Part shown: piece by piece, positions 15,848 through 16,594 of the stretch
Layout: the number at the start of each line of letters is the position of its first letter
Position numbering within the stretch: the first letter of the stretch is position 1
Assembly (NCBI GenBank): GCA_023230175.1
Contig: JALNXV010000029.1
Location: 1 to 16,594, forward strand
Length of the DNA stretch: 16,594 nucleotides
Origin: Candidatus Cloacimonadota bacterium
GTDB taxonomy: Bacteria; Cloacimonadota; Cloacimonadia; Cloacimonadales; WRIO01
Direction: 5' to 3'
The notes under the pieces: generated by a model
The model's input: only the letters and a program-made list of their open reading frames with translations
What the model was told of the DNA's origin: nothing
Databases searched by the model: none
Translations under genes and position numbers: made by a program

Positions 15848-16295
15848 TGAAACTTACCTCTCCTCCTGATATTATTATTAAAGTTAAGCGAACTAAAACA
15901 GCTGCAATTAGCATAGCTGAAATAGTTTTTATAAATCCTTGTCTTTCGAACCAATTTGCAATAAGACCAGGAATTATATATCCAATTGATTGCATTTGTA
16001 AATCAAGAATAGTAGTATTAACAAACATAATATTTCTACTTGCCCATCCAAAAATAAAACCAATTAAGATTGATAACACCATTCGTCTTTTCCCAAATAA
16101 TAAAGTAAAAGAACCAATAATTCTTATTACACCCCAAGTTAAGATACTTACAAATAAAGTACCAATAATTTGATTTGGTTGATGTAAATACATTGCTATA
16201 TATCCTGGAACAACTATACCTCCGGCAGATGCTCCTAATAATTCTGCAAATAATAAACTTAAAATTACACCTAAACCTACAGCAGCTTCTATCAC
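15840..16295 (-). CDS. pgsC: Poly-gamma-glutamate synthase membrane subunit PgsC/CapC
   Basis: Integral membrane subunit of the PGA synthase, forming with PgsB the amide-ligase complex at the inner membrane. The 151-aa length is close to the usual 149, with about four to five hydrophobic segments. The hallmark is SLLFAELLGASAGGIVVPGY near the N-terminus, followed by LFVSILTWGVIRIIGSFTLLFGKRRM and PGLIANWFERQG. The start is GTG at 16295, with AAGGAGG ending 4 nt before it. It lies 21 nt after the pgsB stop and overlaps pgsW by 8 nt. Confidence 0.93.
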   Translation of the reverse strand: MIEAAVGLGVILSLLFAELLGASAGGIVVPGYIAMYLHQPNQIIGTLFVSILTWGVIRIIGSFTLLFGKRRMVLSILIGFIFGWASRNIMFVNTTILDLQMQSIGYIIPGLIANWFERQGFIKTISAMLIAAVLVRLTLIIISGGEVSFNV

Positions 16296-16316
16296 TGTGC
16301 CTCCTTGATTACAAAT

Positions 16317-16594
16317 TTATAATTTATTTTCTGATTTTGATTTAAAATATTTAACAATTTTTGCTCCGTATTTTCTGGTACCGGCAATATTACCAATACC
16401 AACAATATGAGATTCTTTTTTTGTTAACTCATAAACTTTATCATAAACCTTTTTTGGGTCTATTTCACCTAAAGAAACTAGTTTCTGTTTAGATATATTT
16501 TTAGATAGTGCATAATTATATACTTTGTCAGGTATTTCACCGGTTAATAGTATATAATCAACTTTTACATTTAGGCAAATATCAATGAGTTGTT
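16317..16594 (-). CDS. pgsB: Poly-gamma-glutamate synthase PgsB/CapB, C-terminal part
   Basis: Only the last 92 codons and the stop (16319-16317) are in the window, and the ATP-binding half lies beyond the right edge. The frame reads VDYILLTGEIPDK, then KVYELTKKESHIVGIGNIAGT and KYGAKIVKYFK, which matches the C-terminal Mur-ligase-like domain of PgsB (the pattern of a gating TGE and a GIGNI-G motif). PgsB activates the gamma-carboxylate of glutamate with ATP to extend the chain. Being immediately before pgsC in the same direction fits the pgsB-pgsC order. Confidence 0.88.
   Translation of the reverse strand, partial: QLIDICLNVKVDYILLTGEIPDKVYNYALSKNISKQKLVSLGEIDPKKVYDKVYELTKKESHIVGIGNIAGTRKYGAKIVKYFKSKSENKL

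Noticed and set aside
1..16594. CRISPR array near the Csx20-like gene
   Set aside because: No regularly spaced repeats of 23-40 nt were seen by eye anywhere in the window.

Overview
The window is a low-GC, gene-dense stretch of a bacterial chromosome. The organism is a diderm (Gram-negative envelope): it has lptB for LPS export, sigma-54, a predicted outer-membrane beta-barrel and a lipoprotein. A type-2 (eukaryote-like) isoleucyl-tRNA synthetase and a poly-gamma-glutamate (PGA) cluster with PgsW in place of PgsA fit low-GC diderm lineages such as Cloacimonadota or relatives. That placement is an inference and is weak. There is no gene-free stretch over about 150 bases. I see no tRNA, rRNA, insertion sequence or CRISPR array.

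Region 1 (1-5146, plus strand). The 3' part of ileS ends at a clear intrinsic terminator. A lipoprotein amino-acid-binding protein without its permease or ATPase follows. It overlaps nth (endonuclease III), which is 1 nt from xth (exonuclease III), giving a small base-excision-repair group. xth is broken by a one-base frameshift at a T6 run. The site has the form of a -1 slippery heptamer with a Shine-Dalgarno-like GGAGG just upstream.

Region 2 (5160-5537, plus). A 125-aa protein resembles Csx20, a predicted CRISPR type III ring nuclease, although no cas gene or array is in view.

Region 3 (5677-9858, minus). lptB, rpoN, lpdA and long-form hpf are tightly packed. lptB-rpoN-hpf is a classic order, and lpdA is an insertion into it. 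A textbook -24/-12 (sigma-54) promoter sequence lies upstream of lptB, so the operon encoding sigma-54 may be driven by sigma-54. hpf has its own sigma-70-like promoter, and a strong hairpin terminates the operon.

Region 4 (9969-12472, minus). An exported DmpA/NylC-type (P1, S58) self-processing aminopeptidase homologue and an ArsB/NhaD-superfamily membrane transporter.

Region 5 (12498-16594, minus). A likely six-gene operon: pgsB (3' end only), pgsC, pgsW, an exported protein of unknown family, a predicted outer-membrane beta-barrel and a small very acidic protein, closed by a perfect intrinsic terminator. PgsB/C/W should make and move poly-gamma-glutamate across the inner membrane. The exported protein and the barrel are good candidates for carrying the polymer through or anchoring it at the outer membrane. 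This is the most attractive candidate for an undescribed system here.
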